Part shown: piece by piece, positions 52,791 through 64,000 of the stretch | Layout: each line of letters opens with the position of its first letter | Position numbering within the stretch: position 1 is the first letter of the stretch | Origin: Zygaena filipendulae | Lineage: Eukaryota; Arthropoda; Insecta; Lepidoptera; Zygaenidae | Direction: 5' to 3' | Assembly (NCBI GenBank): GCA_907165275.2 | Contig: OU015649.1 | Span: 6,726,001 to 6,790,000, forward strand | DNA: 64,000 nucleotides | The notes under the pieces: generated by a model | What the model was told of the DNA's origin: nothing | The model's input: only the letters and a program-made list of their open reading frames with translations | Database searches by the model: none | Translations under genes and position numbers: made by a program

Positions 52791-55390
52791 TAAGGCCGGC
52801 GCACACTGACGGCATGGCATGGCACGGCGTGCTTTAAAGTTTAGCTAAAGCTAAGCTAAGCTAAGCTTTGAAAGTTTATTTCACGATACTGGTTCAGTTA
52901 CTCAAATTATTACAGACGATAATCAAATATGACTAGGTACAACTTTCTGTAACATTCTGTTTATATTTACAAGAATTGCTTGTTTAAAGTTAGTAGTTAT
53001 AGAAGTTTTTGGCGGACATTGAAGATGGCGATGGCGGTTCAGTCATTTATTTTCGTGACATTAAAAAATTGTTGAAACTGGATTTTGTTGTGTTTTATGG
53101 TGCTGTATTGGACAATAATTTTCACAGTGACATTTTTTTGTGTGCTCAAGAAGATATATGACATTTCGAGCTGATTTCTTCGGTATCCTCCAAGAGCTCC
53201 GAGAAAGTTCTAGTAATCTATTTTCAGTACTAAGTACCTACAAGTTCAAACCGTACAACGATGCTAAACGCTAATTTAAATGCATTTAACTAACTTATTT
53301 TACTTGAAACTGGCTAAATGCATTATAATGCGAAAGCCAATAAGAAGAAAAAAGAAAAGGTAGTAGATACTGAGTAAGTTATTTTTGTTTGGGATTTCGA
53401 GTAATCGGAAACCTGTAGTACACGAACTTGCCTTAGAACATACAAAATACAAAAAGAAGACAAATGACAAAGTTGAAGGAAAAAAGGTAAGTAAAGGTAA
53501 ACTTCACTATGCCACTCGGTCAGAGTAAAAGAGTGATCTCATCTTCACGAAAATATGACTGATAGGTACTTATTTAAATATTCAAGCACTATAACTATTT
53601 TTATTCATGAAGATATCCGAGCATAGTGGAGCAAGTAAATGAGTTTGTATATTTGATACTAGCTGTTGCTGCGATTTCACCTGCGTAAATTTCGTAATTC
53701 CCTAAAGAACTTGTATTTTTCAGGATGAAAAATGCTCTACACATATCCTATTCCTGGACCTAAAGTAACCATGTACGAAACTTACTAAAAATCTGTTCAA
53801 TCGATTCGAATGTTAGCTCGGACAGACGATTAGACAGATAAAAATAATAAAAAGATATTCATGTTTTAACCACAAGCATGCAAATAACCCCGAGGTCAAT
53901 AGATATGGTTCTCTTGACATTACAGACAGACACATTGATTGTAGGTATGTACCTAGGGTAAAACCCGGATAGTTGGCCCCCTTTTCAAAAAGCTCTTAAA
54001 TCAATGTTTCATGTAATTTTATTAGTGAACTTGTTATTCAAACCAGTGATAATGACTCCTATTAGCAGTGTTGTTTTATACTAGAAAATATAACTAGTGT
54101 TGTTAGAAACCGTAATTGTTGGTCAACTACTACCATTATGAATTGTAAAATATATTCTCGCACTCGGCGGTAGTTCATAGATGACTTCTACAACATTGTA
54201 AAACGTGACGTCAAAGCAGATTGGTCGGATTACAAGGATTGGCAAACTTAACTCCAGTAGTGTTCATCCTCGCTCTAACTCAGTATAGTAGCCGAATTCA
54301 CTAGCATTAACGTGCGAGATAGCTTCTTGGCAGCGTCAATCAAGTTAAACAAGTTGAATCGTGACAACAAATTGAGCACTGCACAACTGAGTTACTCCGG
54401 TCCTAAAAGCCTATCTATAATATAAATTTTATGCCTTAAAAAAGCTCCAGTATTTGGGACAGAACATTTTTGTCAGTGGCAAATAAAGCTCTGCATTCAG
54501 CGGCAATGCAGATTGCAAAGGAAAAAGTGTGAGAGTGGGACTCGGACGTATTTTTATGAGAAAGATTGAGAATTCGGGTTTTATCTTTGTTAAAGATGTT
54601 GATACTTCGTTTTTTTTTATTTTAGTTGTTAGTGAAAAGTAAATATAATAATGTTTTTTTTTCTTCAAATTAATAAACAAAGCACACGAAATCATATACA
54701 TATATTTTAAGAGATAGGTAAGTAACAATTGACTTCTTGTGGTGTTTATATCAGACCGCCAATTCAACGTAATTTCCTGTAACATTTTGTTAATAATTGC
54801 AATGCAGTGATCGAGAACAATAACGGTTCTTGTGCATTGTTGGAGACTTTAAATATGATAAACATATTATAAATTAGGCGCAGGTTAACCACAAGCTAGG
54901 TTATGTCACCTCTGGTCTGTGTAGATACTCAGTGATTTTTTACATTTTACATTTATTAAAAATCTCATGCAGTTTAGTTGTATACATAACATTAGGGGGT
55001 AAAGCATTGGATTTAGTTAGATTAAAGTTCTTATTGATATTAATAAGTCTACCGTCTCTTTAGCCCATGAGTCATGACATTAGGCTTAATATTAATTAAG
55101 CATCCACCAATATCTACTTGCTAGTTGCTTTACTTTTGAAAACATTAAAAAGTTTGCGCTAAAGAAAGAGCATCATTTTAAAATATACAACTTTTGCAGA
55201 ACCGATGACGAAGCTAAATGGGCATCTTTCTGACTTGGACTGGGACAAATTTTTAAACGACTTTCAAAAAAGAAGACGGTTCTCAATTCGACTCTATTTT
55301 TTTTTTGTACATTTGTTTCTTTAAGTGCATGCAGATTTAAATGAAGTGGTTGATGTATTCTATCAAATTAAAGTAAATTACATATAAAAA
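52791..55390. other. Gene-poor intergenic DNA with decayed repeats
   Basis: Contains TAAGCTAAGCTAAGCT repeats at about 52845 and a decayed CTAG element at 53655-53830. Short frames only. Confidence 0.4.
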
Positions 55391-55570
55391 ACTGGCTGTT
55401 CCCCGCGGTCTCATCCGCGTCAACTTCGGAGATTTCACGGGAATTCCGGGATAAAAGTACCCTCTGTACCCCTGAAAACGTGTATGCAAAATTTCATGAT
55501 AATTGGTCGAGTCGTAAAGGCGTGAAAGCGTAACAAAAAAACAGACTCACTTTCGCGTTTATAATAGTAA
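55391..55570 (-). mobile_element. Helitron-like element, type E, CTAG mutated
   Basis: It starts ACTGGCTGTTCCCCGCGG and keeps the body GGCGTGAAAGCGTAACAAAA. A poorer relative follows near 55870-56000. Confidence 0.5.
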
Positions 55571-56160
55571 GGATTGTCCCTATCTCAGATATCAACAAAA
55601 ATAATACATCATTTTTCCGCCTGGTCCTAGTTAACAATCCTCCTACAAAACCTGGTTAGTTAACTCTTTTGAAAATGGTCGTTTTGATGTACTCGTATTG
55701 TTCCGGCTCTTAGCTCGGATTTGCCAGCATGAATTTCGGTATTACCGAGAGAATTTCGTTATAAAAGTTTGCTGTTACACTCAGGGGTACTGCCCTTCCT
55801 AGGATTGAAGGAAGTTTTAAAACTAGGTTTAGTAGTTCCATAGATATACCTATCTAGTAAAGACATAGCTGTTCCTCTCGAGGGCTCAATAGCGTAAAAT
55901 TCGATATTCCCGCGGGAATTTAAGATAAAAATATCCTATAACACTAAGCTTTCTATCACTGAAATAATTATTAAAATCGGTTATATGGTTCCAAAGATAA
56001 GACATAAAAAATCAGAGCTGTTCTTGAGGACTTCCGACCAAAAGGCTACATTGAAGCGACTAAAATATGTAGTTATTCTGTATGTAATACATATATCTTA
56101 CAATGGGCATGTTGACTAATTATTATTTTTTAATCCGTCTTGTAGATTATTAAAAAATAT

Positions 56161-56362
56161 TGGACACGTATTTTTTTCTTTTTTTACGTAATCGAAAAAT
56201 AACGGCGATATATTGAGTTGAAATTTCGCGTGACGTCACTATTTTGACAGTTTGTATGGCGGTTTTGCGGTTAGTGACGTCACGACCTCCTCATCCTAAA
56301 CTTTAATGCGCTTTATCTCTGTATATTTTAATTTATTTAAAAAAGCAAAAAATACGTGTCTA
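56161..56362 (+). repeat. Interspersed repeat with GACACGTAT inverted ends, copy 2
   Basis: Compact counterpart of 441-708 in opposite orientation. It has paired CGTGACGTCAC / GTGACGTCACG words inside and GGACACGTAT / ATACGTGTC ends. Confidence 0.6.
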
Positions 56363-56580
56363 TTGTGTTTTTATTTTATAACTGACGGACTAATTAGAAT
56401 TTTGATTTTCAATAGTAGTCAACATCCCTATTGTTTTTATAAACAATATAATTATTTTCAACAATATTAGTAATTTCTTCGTGTAAATTAATCAAATTAC
56501 ACAACTTGAACTTTAAGATAGCAGTGGACTCTTTGATATGACGCTTTCCCAATATTTTGCAAAGTTTTGGCGATTTTTCG

Positions 56581-56597
56581 ACCCCCCCCCCCCCCCT
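56581..56597. repeat. Poly(C) run
   Basis: A near-uninterrupted run of about 16 C sits within a C-rich stretch to 56780. Length may be unreliable in the assembly. Confidence 0.7.
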
Positions 56598-57198
56598 CAT
56601 CCCTGGTGAGATGCCGTACGATCTTGTTGTCGACCCCCTCCCCCTTCCCCTAATCAAACGTAAGATTTTTCAAAATTTATGTGTAATTTTCTCGTAGTTT
56701 ACATTGTTTCTTGTGGAACTAATTCTGCCGAGCCCCCCTCTCCCCCACGTGATTGGGTGAGGTTTGACTCCCCCCGCCCCCCAAAAGCCTCACGTAATTA
56801 ATGAACGCTCCCTAACTTAACCTACATAGGTATAATCTTTACAATCCCCTTTGTCGGTCTCTTCTTCTTTTCATAGTTCTTGGTGCCCTTTCCATAAAAT
56901 AAACAACTGTTTAGAGTTAGGTTTTTTCAATATAAACCCATTTTTATCTCACTCACTTCAGTCGTTTAGTTAAATAGTCTCCATTTTTGGTTGATTAAAA
57001 GTACAAGTAGATATTATGTTAATACAAAATTATACGTACAATTTAAAACTTTGGTGAAAACCTTAACCGTTTTGCTTATCATTGCTGTGGTAAGGTCCTG
57101 AACAATGCAGATGATTCACAGCTGATGAGTGCAAAGGGTGATGGCAGAAGTAGAGTGTCGTGGGCGAGCGGGGCGAGCGGGGCGCAGATTGAGGCCAC

Positions 57199-57205
57199 TA
57201 TTTAA
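57199..57205 (+). promoter_or_regulatory. TATA-like box of the secreted-protein gene
   Basis: TATTTAA stands about 40 bp before the ATG at 57245, inside GC-rich promoter DNA. Transcription would start near 57228-57232, leaving a very short 5'UTR. Confidence 0.5.
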
Positions 57206-57244
57206 CCGCGCAACTGCCGCGCTGCGACCTGTTGTGATCCCGTC

Positions 57245-57299
57245 ATGGCGCGCTACGCCCGTGTCGCTCCTCTGGCCGCGTGTCTCTTAATCGCCTGCG
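57245..57299 (+). CDS. First coding exon of a secreted-protein gene (partial)
   Basis: ATG GCG CGC... encodes MARYARVAPLAACLLIACG up to the donor GTGAGT at 57300. It has a basic N-terminus, a hydrophobic core and small residues at the end, as in a signal peptide. The exon ends in phase 1. A TATA-like box and GC-rich proximal sequence (57150-57245) support a real promoter. Small secreted insect proteins (cuticular, chemosensory, peritrophin-like) often have such a first exon and a long first intron. No second exon is recognised before the window ends, so the mature protein is unknown. Confidence 0.6.
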
Positions 57300-58090
57300 G
57301 TGAGTCCTAACCTTTATCTTACGCCCCCGAGATGTCGGCAATCTCGCGACGTCACGGGTGACGCGATGTCACATCTGCATTTGATCTGTGCACCGATGCA
57401 AAGTGTCGCATAACATTAGTGAAGTGTTGTCATCGCGATCTTGTCCGTTACCTCGCTAGATAAACCGTGCCTCCTTAACGACAAAGGTGGTAAAGCACTT
57501 TCAACGGCTCGAATATCAAAGGATATAACCTCTACGCGCCTACGAGTTATTCAAGGATTGTTGCTGACACACGACAATAACATGTTACGACCTAATATTG
57601 TGCTAGTTGCTAGTGTGCCTGTGCAATAAATCACATTTTAATTCGGTGCTGTAAATGAAGAAATATTTGAGTGTTGCGCAAACATAAACCAATCTAGCTG
57701 GTTTAGTAGTAGATTATAAAATTTAGTTGCAGCTATTAAGTATTGATTACTTATTTAAATAATCGGTAAAACAAATGGTAATACAAATAATATTTTTAAG
57801 AAATCGAAGGCTGTAAATATTATTGATCAACATCTTAGCTGCTTCTCCGTATAAAAGATTGCAGCAGACTGTTTAACACCTGTTACGATTGGACTCTGCG
57901 CTGAGACTAGAGAACTTTCACATTTGGCCCGTGTTGCGCTTGCGCCGCCGGTGACGTCACACACACTATGCACATTATGTTTAGAAGCTGCGCACTGCAA
58001 TAAGTAGGTACTACTGAAATAATGTATTAAACAGGTTCATGAATTTACTTTAAATTCTAGAGGTATAGAAACAATGCCGAATAATTTTAA

Positions 58091-58286
58091 CCGGTTGGCG
58101 CAGTAAGTCACCATGCCTACCCGCTAATCAAGACGTTCCGCGCGGGTTCGATTCCCGGTGGGGGTAAACTTTGTGTGATTAACTAATGAACACATGCACT
58201 ATATACCACGTTTGCTTGGTTTTCACGACACAAACAGCTTACTGTGGGATATAGTAAATCTGTGTGTTGTGAAGTGGATTATTAAA
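58091..58286 (+). mobile_element. tRNA-derived SINE, copy 2
   Basis: The head has TTGGCGCAGTAAGTCACCAT (A-box region) and GGGTTCGATTCCCGG (B box), followed by the shared body CACGTTTGCTTGG and AGCTTACTGTGGGAT, ending GTGGATTATTAAAAACAAA. The internal RNA polymerase III promoter is well kept. No cloverleaf acceptor stem is closed, so it is not a functional tRNA gene. Confidence 0.75.
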
Positions 58287-58837
58287 AACAAATACCTTCC
58301 TTGCCTTTAATTTAAGGAAGGATTGTCGGTTCAGGGGGAGCAGGGGAATCCTTGAACACTTGCTATACTTACTTCAAATGTTTAAACAATTATGTCTTTA
58401 ATATACAATTTAAGACAGTAACATAATATTTCTAAAGTATTTTTATTACCGGACAAGCATTTTGAAATTCTAAAGAGCTAAAAGTGTTAGGTATGAATGA
58501 AATTATAATTTTGCTTGTTATGTAGATGTGATTGAAATTTTATTGTGATAACCGGTAAGAGTAAAACCGCTGTAGCCTATAGGTATTTATTTTTCACGAG
58601 TTAGGTTAGGTTAGGATCGGAATTTGTTGTTGTGTAAGCTTTAAGAGCACTGTACGATTTTATCCTACATAATATTATAAATGTGTAAATATAATAATAT
58701 TATAAATATTATAAGGTTGCCTTGAAAAAATTGCTGCTAGTAATAAGGCCGCCTATTTGCCTAAAATTAATTTATATTGTATTTAATATTGTGAAAATCA
58801 TTTGGTGCAATAAAGTATTTTGTATTGTATTGTAAAT

Positions 58838-59016
58838 GTGAAAGTGTGGATGTTTGGATGCTTGTTACTCAATCACGCAAAACGGCTGAACGGATGTGGA
58901 TGAAATTTGGCATGCACGTTGTCAGGGGTACAGAGAAGGACATACGGTACTTTTTATTCCGGAATTCCCGCGGGAACTCTAAAATTACCGCGGGTGAAAC
59001 TGCGGGGCACAGCTAG
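58838..59016 (+). mobile_element. Helitron-like element, body type E, well preserved
   Basis: It contains GTCAGGGGTACAGAGAAGGA and CCGGAATTCCCGCGGGAACT, and ends CGCGGGTGAAACTGCGGGGC then ACAGCTAG. Confidence 0.65.
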
Positions 59017-59162
59017 TTTATTAATATTTAAAATCCTTGTAAGCAATAAATACTTGAATATTGAATACATCTATCTCTATTATGACTTTTGTTTGTAGAA
59101 TTGTTTTTGTTACTCGTACTATTATATATTATTCCATATAGAGCTTGTTTCTTATACTTAGA

Positions 59163-59415
59163 CTAGCTGTCCTGTCAGGGGTACAGACAAGGAAGGTACT
59201 TTTTATTTCGAATTTTCCGCGGAATTGTTCCATACAAACTTTGCAACCCCTTTTCATCCCCTTAGGGATTGAATTTTCAAAAATCCTTTCTTATCGTATG
59301 CCTACGTCATACAAAGAACACACCCTCCAAGTTTCAGGTCTCTACTATCAGCGATTTAGGCTGTGCGTTGATTCACCAGTCATTCAGGACAAAGCATTTT
59401 ATATGGATAGATTTA
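59163..59415 (-). mobile_element. Helitron-like element, body type B
   Basis: It begins ACTAGCTGTCCTGTCAGGGG with the hairpin lost. The body CATACAAACTTTGCAACCCC and the far end GACAAAGCATTTTATATGGA match 17263-17486. Confidence 0.55.
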
Positions 59416-59518
59416 AAATTCTGAATTTGATTCACCCTCAGTCGTGTGACAATCATCAATTTTTTTTATTCAGTTAAATACCTTTTTATCAGTTCACGGA
59501 GTCTACTAAAATAGCAGT

Positions 59519-59705
59519 ACTAGCCTGGTTTCACCTGTTTAATTTCGGAGTTCCCGCGGGAGTTCTAGGATGAAAACTATCCTATTTACAACGTGTATAC
59601 GCAAAATTTCATGATGATCGGTTGAACAGACACAGACAGACACACAAATTTACTGACAGACAGACTGACAAACAGAGTTGCTTTTGTATTTATAATATTA
59701 GCATG
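59519..59705 (-). mobile_element. Helitron-like element, body type E
   Basis: ACTAGCCTGGTTTCACC marks a decayed hairpin. AATTTCATGATGATCGGTTG and CAGACAGACTGACAAACAG give the body. Confidence 0.55.
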
Positions 59706-60978
59706 GATTGTTTTAAGCCTACATCAAAATTTCATCGAACAGATTTTCTATTCTACCAATACTTTACATAAATAAATTCATAATGTAAGGTTAAAATTTT
59801 TAATGGACAAAATTAAAAATGAATTTCCCCTGGGCCCTTATTCATGACCAACAACATTTCTTGCCCATAACGCGCGTCCAAACGTTCTAGAAGCTAAAAT
59901 ATTAGAAATTATTATTCTTTATGCCATAAGAAACGTTGTAAATTAATTTTTTTGGGTAAAACTTCTTTGATTACGAGGGAAAGACAGTTTTTGCGGCGTC
60001 TTATCTTAACGCGGCGTGTTATGGTCATAGTGAATAAGGGCCCAGATCAGATCCCAAGCAGGGGATCCAAATACTATAGTAGTATTAAGTATTCGAAATC
60101 TGCCTCCTCGTTACAAATATGCAATTAAACAAGTATTTACACTACAGTAATTTTCTTAAATTCCATAAATAACACCGCGTATCTATTCTAAGAATTTTTT
60201 TATTTATCCACTGGAATCGGCCTTCAAATCCGTTATATCTTACAAATAGATAAAGTTAAAATCATAGTAATAATAACTGCGATACTAATTATAGTACAAC
60301 TACCTAACTGTTACCCACAGTTAAGGTAGTGGAAAATGAAAAAAAACTTATATACATATTAGAATTTTTGGAAATTCACCTCTTAAAGGAGTGAAAGGGT
60401 TGAAAGTATATTTATTATTAAACTCATACTCATACTCACTGTGTTTTTTAAAGTGTGATCATCGCTCATCGCTCATCTCTGTCACTGTCTCAATATAAAT
60501 GCAATAAATACTAATATTTACGCTTACCTATATAAATTACTTTTGTTCCCAAAAGTTGTTTCAATACACAGTCGGCATTAAAACAGCTAGCAGACATTAC
60601 GTATGAAGCAAGAACGGGTTTTGATCGTGTAGTTAAATAATTAGCCAATATTAACTTTCAATTTGTCTATTTACCTACCGTCCATAAAGACTATTATGCA
60701 TCTAGCAATTAAAAATGTACAAACTAATATCAATTATACGAAAAACATCAGTGTGCACAAAGCGACGAAGCGTAAGAAGGACAACTTATAAAAAAACAAC
60801 AAAAGTTCTTTAAATACCGTGTGGTTTGAATTGGCGCCCAGACGATCAATAGCCGCATTTCTGTAAATGTTAGACCACAAAAACTTCGGAGTTCAAACAC
60901 ACAAGTTTTATCTGCTCTATTTAACTAAGGGGTAAAGCAAGATGTCATATGCTAAAAAAGAGAGTGAATGAGTGCATT

Positions 60979-61172
60979 ACTAGCTATTTCCCGCGGTGTC
61001 ACCCGCGTTTATTTCACTAAAGTACCCTATACCCTTTTCTGTGTCACAAACAACGTACTCGTATATTATGCAAAAATTTATGCAGTTTCGCCGCGTTAAA
61101 CTCGAGCTACCCGAGGGTATTCCGGGATAAAAAGTATCCTAATCCTTTTCTGTACCCTTGACAACGTGTATA
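60979..61172 (-). mobile_element. Helitron-like element interrupted by SINE copy 3
   Basis: It runs from ACTAGCTATTTCCCGCGG to CTTGACAACGTGTATA, where the SINE begins. The element resumes after 61440 (AAACAAACTCACTTTGGC). Confidence 0.6.
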
Positions 61173-61433
61173 ATAATAATAATAATAATAATCCACATCA
61201 CAACACACATATCTACTTGATCCCACAGTAAGCTATTATTAGCTTGTGTCGAGGAAACCAAGCAAATGTGGTATATACTACATAGAATTACTTATATATT
61301 ATACTATAGATATATAAACACACCCAGACTGGAAAATCATCACACAAAGTCCACCCCCACCGGGAATCGAACCCGGAACCCCTTGATTAGCGGGTAGGCA
61401 TGGTGACCTCTGCGCCAATCGGGTCGTCGGCGG
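61173..61433 (-). mobile_element. tRNA-derived SINE, copy 3, with target duplication
   Basis: Minus-strand SINE with head GATTGGCGCAGAGGTCACCA, B box GGGTTCGATTCCCGG and a (ATT)n tail at 61173-61191. The direct repeat GTGTATA at 61166-61172 and 61434-61440 is a 7-bp target duplication. It interrupts a type E Helitron-like element. Confidence 0.75.
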
Positions 61434-64000
61434 GTGTATACACATAACTGATGACAATCAGAAACAAACTCACTTTGGCATTGATTTTATGATCTCTCAT
61501 TATATTCTATATGACTGTGGATTTTCACCTGGACGGCTACCTCTCCTAGATAAAATACTAAGCTATGCCAATGTAGGTATAGGTAGTTTATAGGAAGTAT
61601 CCGTTAGCTTAGAAAGGATTTTCATCTTGGTGTACCCAGTATTAGGTATATTATCTGTGCCCAAGGTAATCCCGAAATTTACGCCGGGTGAAACCGTGGA
61701 GCACAAGTGTAAATACTAATGAGAAAGAAGCTACTATAGTACGGACGCCCAAGAGGGGGTTTTTGGATTTGCTAAACCGCGTCAGATGAACATTAGGGGG
61801 GTACCTTGCACCATGTTGAGTACCTACACCAAATATAGGCTCTCCACACTGGTGGGCACGTCTAGAATAACCGATCAGATTAGTAAAAAAAAAACGATAA
61901 CTCGAAATACTCGAGCGCGTCAGATTAAGATATGGTGGGTTAATTACATGCTGAGAAGTGTGTATATGAATAATCTGACGATTTGAACGTGACGTAAGGG
62001 AGTTAGAGGATCACAAACTTGCAAAAAAAAAACGCAACTACGACATTCTCGAGCGCAGTTGATTTATTTTTTATTTTGAAGTAAATAACTCAAGGATAGC
62101 GGGAAAAGTATAATCTACCGATTTTCATAAGCCGAAGAAACAAAAATCGTCTTTAAAGTTTAGAACGAGCAGCTGCAGTGAATCATGTACTTACCTATTC
62201 ATATCTCTGTCCTTCTTTCCCTTTTACTTTTTCTCTATCTCTCACTCTCTCGCACCGTCCTCACACTAATTTCCGTCGCCATAACGTCATCACAGCATAT
62301 CACGGCGCTAAACGTGTCGAATCATTACTTTTTTTTTGGTTGGTTAAGATACATATTAAAATAAGTTAAGGTAAGTATTTCATCAAACTATAGGTTAAAC
62401 TATAACCTTTCACTTTAATGTAATTTTTAACCGACTTTCAAAAAGTAGCTGTTAAGGTAGTTAGGTGTATTACTCCGCTCCGCGTAATCTTAGAATATAT
62501 TATTTTCTTTTATTGGTATTTTTATATTACTTACACAATCAGTATTGTTAGTGTGAGTAAGGACCTTATGGGGTCTCAAACTACGCAACGGATTTTAATA
62601 CGTTTTTCACCATCATAATTATACAAAATACTTTGTAGAAACTTTATACTGGATGGCCTAATAAAGTTATAAAAAAAAGTTTTCGGGTGTTCACTTGGCT
62701 AGCTTAGGGGCTAGATATTGAAAATACTTGTGTAGGTATAAAGAAATGCACTCATGAGAAACCGGGATGGCTTTCTTGTTATATCGTTGTCAGTCGTTGG
62801 TATTTTTAGTGCCAAATTAAAACATGATAACGTTGTTTAAAATTGTAATTTTTTATTGCTTATAGCTTTCATCATTATTAGGTAACTAATTAAAAGGCTG
62901 ACCTTGAAAATTCATAAATTAAATAATTTACTAACGTGCGTGATAATTTAATTATTCGTTATGACATAGATGTTCGCGTGCTCCAATTATTTCTTGGTTT
63001 AATTAGTGGTTTTGTTACTCGATTGGCTACTAAGAAAATATTTTGCGCGATTATTTAAATTTAAAGTATAAAGATAGCGCAACTCTACATTTTTTGATGG
63101 AAAACATTAACTTCAAATACTAGAAATGCATGGCCATGACCTTTTTGATCTATGAAAGTCATCGCTTTTTTTCCAAATTTATTTGTTAGAAACTTTTACA
63201 TAATGTGTGAGTTGGCATCAAAGGCAAACCATTTTTCAAATACCTACTTGCTGGTATGCGATTGAGATGAAATTGGTCATATTTAGCACTGTGAAATCAA
63301 GCTGATCTAATGATGGAGTCGGGAGATTACCACCTCCTGAATAGATTTCGGTTTCTGCGGTGCAGTGGAAGTATTAATAAAACCAATTAATTATTACCCA
63401 CCAAATACATCCGGAATCGTTAAAAATTATTTCGAATAATTTAGCTTTGTTTCGAAACTTGTTTTATTAATATTAAAGATTGGCGGGAAAAAAAATTGAT
63501 ATATTAGAACGAAAATTATACAATGCTCTCTACTCTAATATAAAAAGTTCATCACTGACTTCTTTTATTTATTCGTACTTTGTAAAGTTATGATTGCTAA
63601 TTGCAGGTAATATTTATATTTTTTTTTCAAACTGGTATAACGATGGTTATTATTCTCTATGATTATGCATTTTACTAAGTACTTCTAGAAGTCTACGAAA
63701 GGAAAGTTGAGAGAGGCATTGCTAAATATTCATAAGGTCGCATCGAGCGTTGATGACAGCGCAACACTGACGCTGATGGTGGGGGCGGCATGCGAAACAC
63801 GCCCGTCGGTCGATGCCCTGTCGAATCGCTGGCCACAAATCACAATACCACTATGGCCTTCCATTTAAAAATCAATAAAAATAAACATCGTTTTACTCCT
63901 TTTTTTTTAATTTTTACTGATTTATTTATTTAAGGACCATCAACCGGTTAATAATTATGAATAGTATTGTGTATGTAGTAGTACAACATTTTTTATTTTT

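Larger units (their letters stand above)
57300..64000 (+). other. Presumed first intron of the secreted-protein gene
   Basis: No coding exon is recognised here. The stretch contains the SINEs at 58091 and 61173, Helitron-like copies, and otherwise AT-rich DNA without clear structure (61700-64000). Confidence 0.4.

Noticed and set aside
54429..54785. 118-codon minus-strand ORF in the gene-poor region
   Set aside because: Low-complexity AT-rich translation without recognisable motif, promoter or splice context.
56581..56780. C-rich functional element
   Set aside because: A poly(C) run and C-rich simple sequence; likely slippage-prone, with no structure beyond composition.
58091..58160. tRNA gene on the plus strand
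   Set aside because: A and B boxes are present, but the acceptor stem does not close and the same sequence continues into a shared SINE body.
61350..61430. tRNA gene on the minus strand
   Set aside because: Head of a SINE: shared tail, target duplication and no complete cloverleaf.
1..64000. CRISPR array, operon or phage island
   Set aside because: Direct repeats here are transposon copies with no regular spacers, and the split genes are clearly eukaryotic.

Overview
This is nuclear DNA of an insect, most likely a moth or butterfly (Lepidoptera). It is AT-rich, its genes are split by GT-AG introns, and the intergenic DNA is full of short interspersed elements of a kind I know from lepidopteran genomes. 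Examples are the ACTAGCTGT...CCGCGGTTTCACCCGCG termini, the AACCGACTTCCAAAAAGGAG repeats and the tRNA-headed SINEs. No bacterial, organellar or plasmid signature is present.

Host genes. (1) 826-2233, plus strand: the last two exons of an ANAPC5 (APC/C subunit 5) homologue, which enters from the left edge. (2) 2349-12428, minus strand: a complete seven-exon Integrator subunit 2 (INTS2) gene of 1122 codons, tail-to-tail with ANAPC5 and only 115 bp from it. (3) 27314-43615, plus strand: a complete 19-exon transmembrane adenylyl cyclase of the ADCY3/Ac3 type (1041 codons) with every catalytic residue of both cyclase domains intact. (4) 57245-57299, plus strand: a signal-peptide first exon behind a TATA-like box, starting a secreted-protein gene that leaves the window on the right. 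The junctions of genes 2 and 3 were worked out by eye. All their phases agree and the coding totals divide by three.

Mobile DNA. An LTR retrotransposon of the Ty3/gypsy type (20341-25938, minus strand) has 160-bp LTRs, a tRNA-type primer site, a polypurine tract and a 4-bp target duplication. It sits inside one of four copies of a larger unclassified element, called element X here. Three PIF/Harbinger-type MITEs have TWA target duplications, and one has an empty-site paralogue within the window. Three 349-bp-class MITEs are flanked by TA, and one is split by element X. Two copies of an ~870-bp element carry a 167-bp-class perfect hairpin. There are three tRNA-derived SINEs and about twenty Helitron-like CTAG-ended elements in several body types sharing one 3' hairpin. 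Two GC-rich retroelement fragments (7156-7636 and 9365-9711) are bounded by target duplications.

Layout. 1-12430 is gene-dense (ANAPC5 and INTS2) with repeat-filled introns. 12430-27300 is intergenic: a GC-rich island near 16.1 kb, hairpin elements and the nested LTR element. 27300-43620 is the cyclase gene. 43620-57180 is gene-poor, with a GC-rich tandem hairpin near 50.4 kb. 57180-64000 holds the secreted-protein first exon and its long first intron. The three recognised core genes act in mitotic ubiquitination, snRNA/RNA polymerase II processing and cAMP signalling. They look like chance neighbours, not a functional cluster. I found no system I would call undescribed. The most unusual signals are structural: self-homogenised palindromes, a 20-codon in-frame duplication in the reverse transcriptase, and an array of different element bodies with the same terminal hairpin.
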